Part shown: positions 17,491-26,367 of the stretch, piece after piece
Layout of the letters: every line of letters begins with the position of its first letter
Position numbering within the stretch: position 1 is the stretch's first letter
Origin: Terrimonas ginsenosidimutans
GTDB taxonomy: Bacteria > Bacteroidota > Bacteroidia > Chitinophagales > Chitinophagaceae
Assembly: GCF_022012415.1 (NCBI RefSeq)
Contig: NZ_JAKLTR010000010.1
Span: 62,001 to 126,000, forward strand
DNA length: 64,000 nt
Direction of reading: 5' to 3'
Notes under the pieces: generated by a model
What the model was told of the DNA's origin: nothing
What the model saw: only the letters and a program-made list of their open reading frames with translations
The model's database searches: none
Position numbers and translations under genes: made by a program

Positions 17491-17757
17491 TTACCATTTG
17501 CTATTTGATCTTGGAGCCTTATCCCTTGCCTGCGTAACAGAAATAGCTCTGCCTTCCACATCTTTGCCATTCAACTTTTCCATTGCCTGCCTGGATTCAT
17601 CTTCAGAGTCCATTTCGACAAAACCAAACCCCCTGCTTCTACCAGTTTCCCTGTCGGTCACTATTTTTGCTGAAGAAACTGCTCCAAATTGTTCAAATAA
17701 AGCTTTCAGATCATCTCCGGTAACGTGGTACCCTAGATTTGATACATACATGTTCAT
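17491..17757 (-). CDS. RNA recognition motif (RRM) protein
   Basis: An 88-residue protein that is essentially a single RRM: RNP2 is MYVSNLGY at residues 3-10 and RNP1 is RGFGFVEM near 42-49, with a LFEQFG loop and a short basic tail ending KAPRSNSKW. Such one-domain RNA-binding proteins occur in cyanobacteria and Bacteroidota, often cold-induced. ATGs at 17757 and 17751 are both possible starts; only MNMYVSNL keeps the full first strand. Confidence 0.92.
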   Translation of the reverse strand: MNMYVSNLGYHVTGDDLKALFEQFGAVSSAKIVTDRETGRSRGFGFVEMDSEDESRQAMEKLNGKDVEGRAISVTQARDKAPRSNSKW

Positions 17758-18041
17758 ACACTACTATTTTTTTGTGATAAATAGTGATAAAGGGACGCCA
17801 GCAAGGAGCAAAGAGGAAATTACGATTAATTACTTGATTCTAAGAGTAAAAAATTAAACCGATCCGGACTGATTGTTGAAGTAGCTTAAATCACTTTCAA
17901 TGAAGGTAGTCTATTTAAAGCCGTTTCAGGGATTTATTTGGACGGTACATGGGTAAGCTTCCCGTAAAAGACAGGCCCTTAGCTATTTAAGAAATCATAA
18001 TTCTTTTAAAGCAAGCTCAATGTTGCGGGTCATGACCGGTA

Positions 18042-20912
18042 CTAACGCGATGCTTCAAGATCCACTACAAGCTTTTTGCCCCTGTATAAGACCTTCCTTC
18101 CGGAAGGTTTGAAATCCATCCCCGAAGGCTTTCCTGGTTTGACCAGTTGGATGTATAACGTCCGGCTCTGCAACATTCCGCTAAAACTTCCTTTCCGGTC
18201 ACCAATGGTTAATGTGCGCGCCGCATCATTATATTCAAATCTTATCCCGGAAAAAGCCCCTTTCTCATAGTTATAATTAAGCCCCTCATCTTCATACAGA
18301 TCGAATGAGCCATTGCTTCCCGCGTACACATACACGATCAGTGGATCTGCTGAACGTTGCGCTGTATATTCAATTTCCGGCCCGGTCGGAATGATCGATC
18401 CTGCTTTTACGTACACAGGTATGACCCCGTAAGGAGATTCGGCAGCAATGGTCTGCCCACCGGCAAAGTGACCGCCCGTATACAGATCATACCAGTCGAC
18501 ACCTGCTGGCAGGTACAATTTCCGCTGTGTTTGCTGATACGTATACACCGGATTGATCAGTAACGAAGGGCCAAACATGAACTGATCCCCAATATTCTTC
18601 ACCACAGGATCTTTTCCGAAATCCATTACCAGCCCGCGCATGATGGTCGCATTATGATGATACGCATTGCCGGCAAGAGTATAGATGTAAGGCATCAGCC
18701 GGTAGCGGAGTTTGTTATAATACAGCATGCTCTTGTAAGCAGGATGTTCTTCCGGTGCAATATTATAGATCTCGCGGAAAGGAAACTGCCCGTGAGAGCG
18801 GAACAATGGAACAAACGCACCAAACTGATACCACCTTGTCATCAGCTCCCGCCATTCAGCAAGATCTGCGTCATTCGGCTTTTCAAACCTCGGCTCGACA
18901 GAAAAGCCACCAATATCCATGGTCCAGTAAGGAAGTCCCGACATAGAAAAATTCAAACCGGCGCTGATCTGTGATTTCATATCCTCCCAGCGGGACGCAA
19001 TGTCTCCGCTCCAGATGGTAGCGGCGTATCGTTGTGAGCCGGCAAAGCCTGAACGGGTAAGAAGGAACACCCTTTTATTTGGATCAACACTTCGCTGCCC
19101 TTCATAAATGCCTTTCGCATTCTGAAGAGGGTACATGTTGAGCGACTCCGCTGCTGTTCCGAATGCGTTAGGCGTCATCTGCTCTTTCCGCTTTTGCGGG
19201 GATACATTGGACAGGATATCCGGCTCACTGGCATCCATCCACCATGCATCAATACCCCTCACATAAAGTTTGTAATGGATCAGATCCCAAAAGCCTTTAC
19301 GCGCGTTTTCATTGAATGCATCATAAAAAGTGGACGTGTAGCCCTGCGCGATCCAGTCGCGCTGGCGGTCAGCAATATTTCTTTTATACAACCATCCATT
19401 TGCATCAAACTTTTTATATGCCTCAATGCCTTCATAAAATTTTGGCCAAACAGAGATCATCAGTTGCATTTTATAGTCCTTATGCAACTGATCGATCATG
19501 GCGGTTGGGTTTGGGAAACGGGTGCTGTCAAAGTCCTGGCTACCCCAGTCATCCTGTTTCCAGTAACTCCAGTCCAGCACAATATTGTCCAGCGGGATCT
19601 TTCTTTTCCTGAATTCCGCCGCTGTATTCAGTAATTCGGCCTGTGTTTTATATCGCTCCCGGCTCTGCCAGAAGCCCATCGCCCATTTCGGAACGATCTG
19701 AGCTTTGCCGGTAAGTTCCCGGTAACCGCTGATCACTTCATCCATGTTATTACCCGCAACCACATAGTAATCGATCTGCCGGCCTGCTTCGGAATCAAAG
19801 CTGAATGCATTTTCCCAGCCCGGATCCGCGGGTGGAAGCCAGTTGGCGGTCAGGTATGATTCACCTCCATCCGGTATCCACTCGATCTTTATATTTTTCT
19901 TCTTGTCCTTCTCCATTGGAAGATTGATCACACCCGCCCCAGGATTCCATGCCTGCCTCCATTTATCGAACAGAAGTTTTCCATCGATCCAGACTTTCAG
20001 ATATCCCGCGTATGTAAAGCGGAGTTTATACTCACCGGTACGCGGACCCGCAATTGCACCTTCCCAGGTGACGCTTCCCTTCTGGATCGCAAAATCTGCA
20101 GGCAACTTCATTTTGGTGTCGCCGAGATAGGCATAGTCGATGACCGACTCTGCCTTTTCAAATGCAATCTCCTGTTGCTTATTTTTATCATTCCGGTAGA
20201 TAGCTGTAAGCCATCCGGCATTGTTGTTCCTGTCAAAGAGCTGTAAGGAAGATAACGGAAGAAATGACCTGGTATCCCCAACTTTGGAATAAGAGCCGTT
20301 ATCCCACAATACGCCATAATTTTTCGATGATAGTATAAATGGGACGGCAACTTCTGTATTATTCTGAAATAAAATGACCTGTTGCCCCCTGTAATTAAAT
20401 GCATCTTCCTGGTGCTGACCCAGGCCATAGATGGCATCATCGCCGGCGAGTTCGAAGGACTGCTGAAGGCGGTACAGCGATTGGCCTTCCCAGATGACAG
20501 GGGTGATATTCCGCCCTCCGGATTTTCTTTCTTCAAACAGGGTTCTGCCGCTGGCATCACTAAAGTAGACGGCGCCGGAAAACAGGTTTGCGGTAGCACT
20601 TATTCCGGCGGTTTTTATAGTGATCGAACTGTCCGTCACAGAAGTGTTAAATTTCCCGGCAGGGATAGCAAGGGTCACCACGAGGTTATTACCCGCCACG
20701 ATCTCCTGTGGTGAAGCAATGACCCTGAGTATCCGGTCTGTTACAACCTGCACCTTCACCGTTCTGATCCCGGGAGAAAATCGCTGGTCGGGGAAGATCA
20801 GCACACCATCATCCACCAGACGGAATCGTTGGTCGCCTGGAGCAGCATTGAGCAATTGGGAAAAAATAGTAGTTATAAAAAGGAAAAAAATATGATATAT
20901 GGCTGCTTTCAT
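18042..20912 (-). CDS. GH31 glycoside hydrolase with PA14 insert (alpha-xylosidase/alpha-glucosidase type)
   Basis: A 956-residue secreted enzyme. A signal peptide ends near residue 24 (LLNAA). The GH31 N-terminal domain is followed by a PA14 domain at about 265-360 (GAIAGPRTGEYKLRFTYAG, VWIDGKLLFDKW), then the catalytic barrel. The likely nucleophile is D560 in WWMDASEPD, and WSGDIASRWEDM carries the acid/base region. This layout with PA14 is that of Xyl31A-like alpha-xylosidases active on xyloglucan oligosaccharides and of some transglucosylases; substrate is inferred, not shown. The enzyme may serve the SusC/SusD locus but lies 9 kb away. Confidence 0.93.
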   Translation of the reverse strand: MKAAIYHIFFLFITTIFSQLLNAAPGDQRFRLVDDGVLIFPDQRFSPGIRTVKVQVVTDRILRVIASPQEIVAGNNLVVTLAIPAGKFNTSVTDSSITIKTAGISATANLFSGAVYFSDASGRTLFEERKSGGRNITPVIWEGQSLYRLQQSFELAGDDAIYGLGQHQEDAFNYRGQQVILFQNNTEVAVPFILSSKNYGVLWDNGSYSKVGDTRSFLPLSSLQLFDRNNNAGWLTAIYRNDKNKQQEIAFEKAESVIDYAYLGDTKMKLPADFAIQKGSVTWEGAIAGPRTGEYKLRFTYAGYLKVWIDGKLLFDKWRQAWNPGAGVINLPMEKDKKKNIKIEWIPDGGESYLTANWLPPADPGWENAFSFDSEAGRQIDYYVVAGNNMDEVISGYRELTGKAQIVPKWAMGFWQSRERYKTQAELLNTAAEFRKRKIPLDNIVLDWSYWKQDDWGSQDFDSTRFPNPTAMIDQLHKDYKMQLMISVWPKFYEGIEAYKKFDANGWLYKRNIADRQRDWIAQGYTSTFYDAFNENARKGFWDLIHYKLYVRGIDAWWMDASEPDILSNVSPQKRKEQMTPNAFGTAAESLNMYPLQNAKGIYEGQRSVDPNKRVFLLTRSGFAGSQRYAATIWSGDIASRWEDMKSQISAGLNFSMSGLPYWTMDIGGFSVEPRFEKPNDADLAEWRELMTRWYQFGAFVPLFRSHGQFPFREIYNIAPEEHPAYKSMLYYNKLRYRLMPYIYTLAGNAYHHNATIMRGLVMDFGKDPVVKNIGDQFMFGPSLLINPVYTYQQTQRKLYLPAGVDWYDLYTGGHFAGGQTIAAESPYGVIPVYVKAGSIIPTGPEIEYTAQRSADPLIVYVYAGSNGSFDLYEDEGLNYNYEKGAFSGIRFEYNDAARTLTIGDRKGSFSGMLQSRTLYIQLVKPGKPSGMDFKPSGRKVLYRGKKLVVDLEASR

Positions 20913-21265
20913 CTCGGGGATGCTTTTATGGATAATCTATGAAAATTAGAACATTTTCCGGGAGAAGATCCCATTAGATAATTTATACAAAGAAACTGCT
21001 ATTATAATATTACAAATAAGAGTATTCTATTAATCATATTAAGAGAAGATAATTTTTTTATTAGAAAACTATAAGAAAAACGATACTTGCGGCATACTAA
21101 TTGCTAATATTGCATCTCTTCGAATACGCTTCCGGCGTATCAAAACCATAACCGTCTTTGTCTTTTGGGAAGGATATCAATAGCATATCAACTCTGAGAA
21201 ATTTTATTGCGTTTTATATTTTTCTTTAAATTTAATGTCCTGCCCAAAAGGCAGATGGTTAAACA
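20913..21265. other. AT-rich divergent intergenic region
   Basis: A 353-base spacer between the divergent GH31 and L,D-transpeptidase genes. It is strongly AT-rich, particularly 20980-21075. No convincing TAnnTTTG element with correct spacing, RNA gene or repeat was found. It presumably contains both promoters. Confidence 0.4.
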
Positions 21266-22015
21266 ATGTCTATGAAAAACAAATTGAAAGGAGTCTACCT
21301 CCTGCTATCCTCCATTATTATTGCGATCTTACATCTGCCATTTGCGTTCGGGAAGAACGTTTTTGGCTCCCGGACGTTTTCGGCTTTCGCCACCACTGGT
21401 GAAGATTCCACCGGTACAGGGATGCCGGTAATGTCTGTGTACGACAGCCTGCATCTTGAAACAATTGGGCTGAGCCGTCAGGCATTTGACTATGCACAGA
21501 AAGGCTGGAACAAATTGTTTCGCGAAGGAAAGCTGAGCAATGATTCCATCCTGGCGATCGCTGATTTCAGTCAGCCAAGCAGCCAGAAACGTTTGTACAT
21601 CCTCGACTTGAAGGAATACAAAGTTCTTTTCAATACGCTGGTAGCGCACGGCCGTAATTCAGGCAAAGAGGTTGCTACCTCCTTCTCAAACAGTTCTTCT
21701 TCCTATAAAAGCAGTCCCGGTTTTTATGTTACCGGCGAAACATACAACGGCAAACACGGCTATTCATTAAAACTGAATGGTGTTGAGAAAGGGATCAATG
21801 ACAATGCGTATAACCGCGCGATCGTGGTGCATGGAGCCGATTATGTAGACGAATCATATGTCGCTAACCAGGGGTATATCGGCCGCAGCCAGGGCTGCCC
21901 AGCAGTACCTGAAAGGGAAGCTCAACCAATCATTAATACGATCAAGAACAATACCTGCTTTTTCATTTACGAACCGGGAAAGAGCTACACCAGCAGGTCA
22001 GCGATGTTGAATTAG
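21266..22015 (+). CDS. Murein L,D-transpeptidase catalytic domain family protein (YkuD_2 type)
   Basis: A 249-residue protein with an N-terminal hydrophobic segment at about 9-28. The catalytic region has VVHG with H189 and the SRQGC-like GRSQGCPAV with C211, the His-Cys arrangement of the Bacteroidota YkuD_2 L,D-transpeptidase family. These enzymes act in the periplasm and form or edit 3-3 peptidoglycan crosslinks. GNAYNRA-like context (NDNAYNRAIVVHGADYV) matches the family. Monocistronic, with a terminator after it. Confidence 0.92.
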   Translation: MSMKNKLKGVYLLLSSIIIAILHLPFAFGKNVFGSRTFSAFATTGEDSTGTGMPVMSVYDSLHLETIGLSRQAFDYAQKGWNKLFREGKLSNDSILAIADFSQPSSQKRLYILDLKEYKVLFNTLVAHGRNSGKEVATSFSNSSSSYKSSPGFYVTGETYNGKHGYSLKLNGVEKGINDNAYNRAIVVHGADYVDESYVANQGYIGRSQGCPAVPEREAQPIINTIKNNTCFFIYEPGKSYTSRSAMLN

Positions 22016-22088
22016 GCGTCGGGCTGCTGACGATTCAATTATTGAAAGAAGATCGTTCAGCCGATCGAATAACAAACTGAAAGAGCAG

Positions 22089-22113
22089 AACCTTCCTGAT
22101 GGAAGGTTTTTTT
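22089..22113 (+). terminator. Rho-independent terminator after the L,D-transpeptidase gene
   Basis: AACCTTCC-TGAT-GGAAGGTT forms a perfect 8-bp stem with a 4-base loop followed by a run of seven T, about 75 bases after the stop. Confidence 0.9.
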
Positions 22114-22176
22114 ATTTCCGGTCACTATAGCCTTCCCTTCAAATAACATCTCTCTTACTAATTGCTTCTCAATCTT

Positions 22177-22184
22177 TATCTTTG
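22177..22184 (+). promoter_or_regulatory. Possible -7 element of the oxidoreductase/sugar-transferase operon
   Basis: TATCTTTG fits TAnnTTTG and lies 17 bases before the ATG at 22202. At the -33 distance there is TTA rather than TTG (22155-22157). Confidence 0.5.
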
Positions 22185-22201
22185 AATATTAATTCTTTTC
22201 T

Positions 22202-23176
22202 ATGCTAAAGATCGGAGTGTATGGCGTGGGTCATCTGGGCAAATTTCATTTGAATAACTGGAAGGAAATTCCCGATGTGGAGATCGTCGGATTCTACGAT
22301 CCGCATGATGATACGGCGAAGGAAGTGTCTGAAAAATATCAGCTCGTCCGTTTTCTTGATCCGGACGCCCTGATGGATGCCTGCGATGCCATCGATGTAG
22401 TTACTCCGACGAACCACCATTTTCAGTGGTGTGAGAAAGCTATCAAAAAAGGGAAGCATGTTTTCGTGGAAAAACCGCTGGCCCATACAATGGAGGAAGC
22501 CCGTCAACTGGTAGCTCTTGCCAAGGAATCAGGGAGTAAAGTTCAGGTAGGTCATGTGGAAAGATTCAACCCGGCCTTCCTCGCACTGAAAGATGCCGCC
22601 CTGAGCCCGATGTTCATTGAAGTACATCGTCTTGCACAATTCAATCCGCGCGGCACAGAAGTAAGCGTGATCCTGGACCTGATGATCCATGATATCGATA
22701 TCGTATTAAGTATTGTCAAAAGCGATGTAAAAAATATTTCAGCAAGCGGTGTTGGTGTGATGACAGAAACGCCGGATATCGCTAACGTACGTATAGAATT
22801 CCACAATGGCTGCGTGGCAAACCTCACCAGCAGCCGCATCTCGATGAAGAAGATGAGAAAAATGCGTTTATTCCAGAAAGATGCTTATATCGGGATAGAT
22901 TTTCTTAATAAGAAAACAGAGATCATTAAACTGAAAGAAGCGCAGGATTCCAACGTATTTGCATTCGATATCGAAACCCCTTCCGGTGTAAAAACGATCG
23001 CAGTGGCAAACCCGGCTGTTCCCGAAGTGAACGCGATCAAACGTGAGCTGGAAGAATTCAAAGCAGCCATCCAGAACAATACAAAACCAATCGTGTCCGA
23101 GATCGATGGGTTCATGGCCATGGATGTTGCACACAAGATCCTTGGAAAGATAGGCAACAACATTATCACCCGTTGA
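22202..23176 (+). CDS. Gfo/Idh/MocA family oxidoreductase
   Basis: A 324-residue NAD(P)-dependent sugar dehydrogenase-type protein. The Rossmann motif GVYGVGHLGKFHL is at residues 5-17, VDVVTPTNHHF and GKHVFVEKPLAHT (EKP near 90) follow, and the C-terminal half carries the substrate domain with a DLMIHDIDIVLSI segment. Members oxidise or isomerise nucleotide sugars or inositols. The next gene, 5 bases downstream, is an undecaprenyl-phosphate sugar transferase, so a role in making a surface-glycan precursor is likely. The exact sugar is unknown. Confidence 0.93.
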   Translation: MLKIGVYGVGHLGKFHLNNWKEIPDVEIVGFYDPHDDTAKEVSEKYQLVRFLDPDALMDACDAIDVVTPTNHHFQWCEKAIKKGKHVFVEKPLAHTMEEARQLVALAKESGSKVQVGHVERFNPAFLALKDAALSPMFIEVHRLAQFNPRGTEVSVILDLMIHDIDIVLSIVKSDVKNISASGVGVMTETPDIANVRIEFHNGCVANLTSSRISMKKMRKMRLFQKDAYIGIDFLNKKTEIIKLKEAQDSNVFAFDIETPSGVKTIAVANPAVPEVNAIKRELEEFKAAIQNNTKPIVSEIDGFMAMDVAHKILGKIGNNIITR

Positions 23177-23181
23177 AATAA

Positions 23182-24606
23182 ATGAGTACAGGCAAACAAA
23201 TATCCATCGCCTGGTATGTTGTATCGGATTACCTGATGGCTGGCCTGGCCTGGGCTGTTTGCTATTTCATCCGCAGATCGTTACTGAATGACCCATCTGC
23301 CGATACTGAATTTCAGGTACTGGATAAGTACTTCATAACCGCCACACTCCTGATCCCATTGGGATGGCTTGCCCTGTTTACCATAGCCGGCTCCTATCAT
23401 TCCCTGTATCCGAAATCCAGATTGAACGAATTCAGCTCCACTCTCTTTTGCTGCATTGTTGGCACAACCTTGCTGTTTTTCATTTTTGTGATGGACGACG
23501 TACAAACATCATCGGCCGCCGGCTATTATAACCGGGCGTTGCCTGCTTTATTTTTTACTCATTTCTTTCTCATCTTTTTTGGACGCTGGCTGATCCTCCG
23601 GAAAGTAAAAACGCAATTGCTTGGTGGAGACGTTTTCTTTAATACACTTATTGTTGGCCGCAGTAGCAATGCATCCGTTATTTATCAGAAAACACAAAAG
23701 CATCTGCAGAACGGAGGCTACCGTTATACGGGCTTCATTCCAACTATAGACGGGGATCACCTTTCTGGAAATCCGCAACTCCCGGTGGCCGGAGACTTCG
23801 CCGACCTCGAACGCGTGATCGACAGAAATGATATCAGGCTTATCGTTCTGGCGTTGGATAAAACACAAAGTGATCTGCTGGAAGATCTCCTGGGCCGGCT
23901 CAGCGAAAAGGATGTGCGCATCAAGATCCAGCCGGATATGATGGATATTCTTTCAGGATCAGTAAAAACGAACAATGTAATGGGACCGGTACTGATCGAT
24001 CTCAATACAGGACTGATGCCGCTGTGGCAGGAACATGTAAAGCGGCTGATCGATGTGGTCGCTTCTATTACCGGGCTGATTTTTTTGTCCCCGCTGATGA
24101 TCCTGGCCATGATCCGCGTTACCTTATCCTCCAAAGGTCCTGTCTTCTACTCACAGGAAAGGATCGGATACAAAGGCCGCCCGTTCAGAATGTACAAGTT
24201 CAGATCAATGATCGTGGAGGCAGAAACCGGTGGACCCGCATTATCATCAGATAACGATCCCCGGATCACACGCTGGGGAAAGGTTATGCGAAAATGGAGG
24301 ATCGATGAACTGCCGCAACTGTGGAATATCCTGAAAGGCGATATGAGCCTTGTAGGCCCTCGCCCGGAACGACGCTATTTTATCGACCAGATCATCCGCC
24401 AACACCCCTATTACAAATACCTGCTGAAGGTAAAACCAGGGCTCACCAGCTGGGGAATGCTGCAGTTCGGCTACGCTGAAAACGTAGACCAGATGATAGA
24501 ACGCAGCAAATTCGACCTGCTCTATATCGAAAACACCTCCCTCGCACTGGATTTTAAGATCATGATACATACAGTGCGGATCATCTTCAAAGGAAAGGGT
24601 AAATAG
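23182..24606 (+). CDS. Undecaprenyl-phosphate sugar phosphotransferase (WbaP/WcaJ-like)
   Basis: A 474-residue polyisoprenyl-phosphate hexose-1-phosphate transferase. About four N-terminal membrane helices (residues 10-135) are followed by a CoA-binding-like Rossmann region ([15 protein letters not shown]) and a fifth membrane segment near 288-310. The C-terminal catalytic domain has [51 protein letters not shown]. It starts exopolysaccharide or O-glycan repeat synthesis on undecaprenyl phosphate at the inner membrane. No glycosyltransferase cluster is in the window, so it works with genes elsewhere. Confidence 0.95.
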   Translation: MSTGKQISIAWYVVSDYLMAGLAWAVCYFIRRSLLNDPSADTEFQVLDKYFITATLLIPLGWLALFTIAGSYHSLYPKSRLNEFSSTLFCCIVGTTLLFFIFVMDDVQTSSAAGYYNRALPALFFTHFFLIFFGRWLILRKVKTQLLGGDVFFNTLIVGRSSNASVIYQKTQKHLQNGGYRYTGFIPTIDGDHLSGNPQLPVAGDFADLERVIDRNDIRLIVLALDKTQSDLLEDLLGRLSEKDVRIKIQPDMMDILSGSVKTNNVMGPVLIDLNTGLMPLWQEHVKRLIDVVASITGLIFLSPLMILAMIRVTLSSKGPVFYSQERIGYKGRPFRMYKFRSMIVEAETGGPALSSDNDPRITRWGKVMRKWRIDELPQLWNILKGDMSLVGPRPERRYFIDQIIRQHPYYKYLLKVKPGLTSWGMLQFGYAENVDQMIERSKFDLLYIENTSLALDFKIMIHTVRIIFKGKGK

Positions 24607-24774
24607 TTCACAGATCCTCTGGATTAGCCGCGGACACACGCGACTGGTTGGTCTCCTACAAAGACAACATCGCTCCGATCCTCGTTCTAAAAAAATCTCC
24701 ATGTCCGAAAACTGTATTCGTGATAATTAGCGGCCATTCGTGCGCATTCGCGTATTTTTGGAAAAACGAATCCG

Positions 24775-26343
24775 GTGAAAAAAAACATCCTTTTCCTGAC
24801 TATTGCCCAGCTATTATGCTTTGCTTCCTTTGCCCAGTACTGGCAGCAGGAAGTCAATTACTCCATCAACGTTGCTCTTAATGATAAAGCGCATACATTA
24901 AAAGGAGATCTCAGGCTCGAATACATTAATAATTCCCCAGACACACTCCGCTATATCTGGTTCCACCTGTGGCCCAATGCCTATAAAAATGAAAACACCG
25001 CTTATGCAAAACAGATCCTGAAAGAAGCAGACGGCCGTAAAAGATGGGACGCAATGAAAGAGAACGGTTATATTGATCAGCTTGACTTCAATGTCAATGG
25101 ACAAAAAGCAACAACAGAACCCGATCCGGAAAATATAGACATCATCAAAGTATTGTTGCCAAAAGAACTTTTGCCCAAACAACAGGTGACCATTACCACC
25201 CCGTTCTCTGTTAAGATCCCCACTTATTCTTCCCGCTCCGGTCATCTTGATCAATCCTATATCATCTGTCAGTGGTATCCTAAACCCGCCGTCTACGACC
25301 GCAAAGGATGGCATCCCATCCCGTACCTCGACCATGGTGAGTTCTATAGCGAATTCGGAAGCTTTGCCGTAAACATTACCGTTCCATCAGCCTATGTAGT
25401 AGGAGCAACCGGAACGATGCAGAATGAAGAAGAATTCAAAACATATAAAGCTCTCGGGGAAGCCAATAACAAAACCGGGGCAAAACTGAAGAAGTACAGC
25501 ACCAAAGAGAAAAAAGAAAAAACACTTTCTTTCAAAGGCGAGAATATCCACGACTTTGCCTGGTTTGCCGATAAAGATTTTATCATTCGATACGATACAG
25601 CTGCTCTCGCAAGCGGAAAGGTCATAGATGTATTAACCTACAGCTACGAGCAGGGAAACAAGAACTGGGATAAAAGCGTAGGCTATGTGGAAGATGCTGT
25701 ACGTCGTTATTCCGGCTGGATCGGTGAATATCCCTATCCTGTGGTTCAGGCAGTGGAAGGTCCCAAGAATGTCGCTTCAGGAGGCATGGAATACCCGATG
25801 ATCACATTGATCACCAGCCCTGAAGCCAATGGAGAAGGCCTCGATGGAGTGATCACACACGAAGTAGGTCACAACTGGTTCTACGGCATCATCGGCAGCA
25901 ATGAACGCGATCATGCATGGATGGACGAAGGCATCAATTCCTATTACCAGTTTCGCTATGAAGCGGAGAAATACAGAAGCAGCAGCATTTTTGGCGATGC
26001 CATTCCCGAAGAAGTAAAGAAAAAGAGCGTGGGCGAATTCCAGGATGCGATCTATGGCGCAATGATACAGATCCCTATGGACGGTGCGATCGAAACACCA
26101 TCGGCTGACTTCCCCGATAAAGACAAATATGCCGCCGTCATTTATCTGAAAACCGCCATCTGGATGTTTATTGTTGAAAGCTCCATCGGACGTGAAAAGG
26201 TAGACGAAGCTCTCCAAAAGTATTATTCTGACTGGAAGTTCAAACATCCTTACCCGGAAGATTTTAAAGCAGCGTTTGAAAAAGTTCTTAATAAAAGCGT
26301 TGATAACCTGTTTATGCTTCTCAATAGAAAAGAAGGGTTTTAA
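24775..26343 (+). CDS. M1 family metallopeptidase (short paralogue)
   Basis: A 522-residue protein starting at a GTG before a signal peptide ending FASFAQ (about residue 21). The zinc site HEVGH is at 362-366 with the second Glu in MDEG near 385, preceded by GGMEYP in place of the usual GAMEN exopeptidase motif. It should be a secreted or surface aminopeptidase. It is clearly paralogous to the next gene over the first 520 residues (shared WQQEVNYSI, ALNDK/SLNDK, SPDTLR, QWYPKPAVYDR) but ends at LLNRKEGF and lacks the C-terminal 430 residues of its neighbour. Confidence 0.92.
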   Translation: MKKNILFLTIAQLLCFASFAQYWQQEVNYSINVALNDKAHTLKGDLRLEYINNSPDTLRYIWFHLWPNAYKNENTAYAKQILKEADGRKRWDAMKENGYIDQLDFNVNGQKATTEPDPENIDIIKVLLPKELLPKQQVTITTPFSVKIPTYSSRSGHLDQSYIICQWYPKPAVYDRKGWHPIPYLDHGEFYSEFGSFAVNITVPSAYVVGATGTMQNEEEFKTYKALGEANNKTGAKLKKYSTKEKKEKTLSFKGENIHDFAWFADKDFIIRYDTAALASGKVIDVLTYSYEQGNKNWDKSVGYVEDAVRRYSGWIGEYPYPVVQAVEGPKNVASGGMEYPMITLITSPEANGEGLDGVITHEVGHNWFYGIIGSNERDHAWMDEGINSYYQFRYEAEKYRSSSIFGDAIPEEVKKKSVGEFQDAIYGAMIQIPMDGAIETPSADFPDKDKYAAVIYLKTAIWMFIVESSIGREKVDEALQKYYSDWKFKHPYPEDFKAAFEKVLNKSVDNLFMLLNRKEGF

Positions 26344-26367
26344 TATTTTATTGCAAATTCAATTCTC

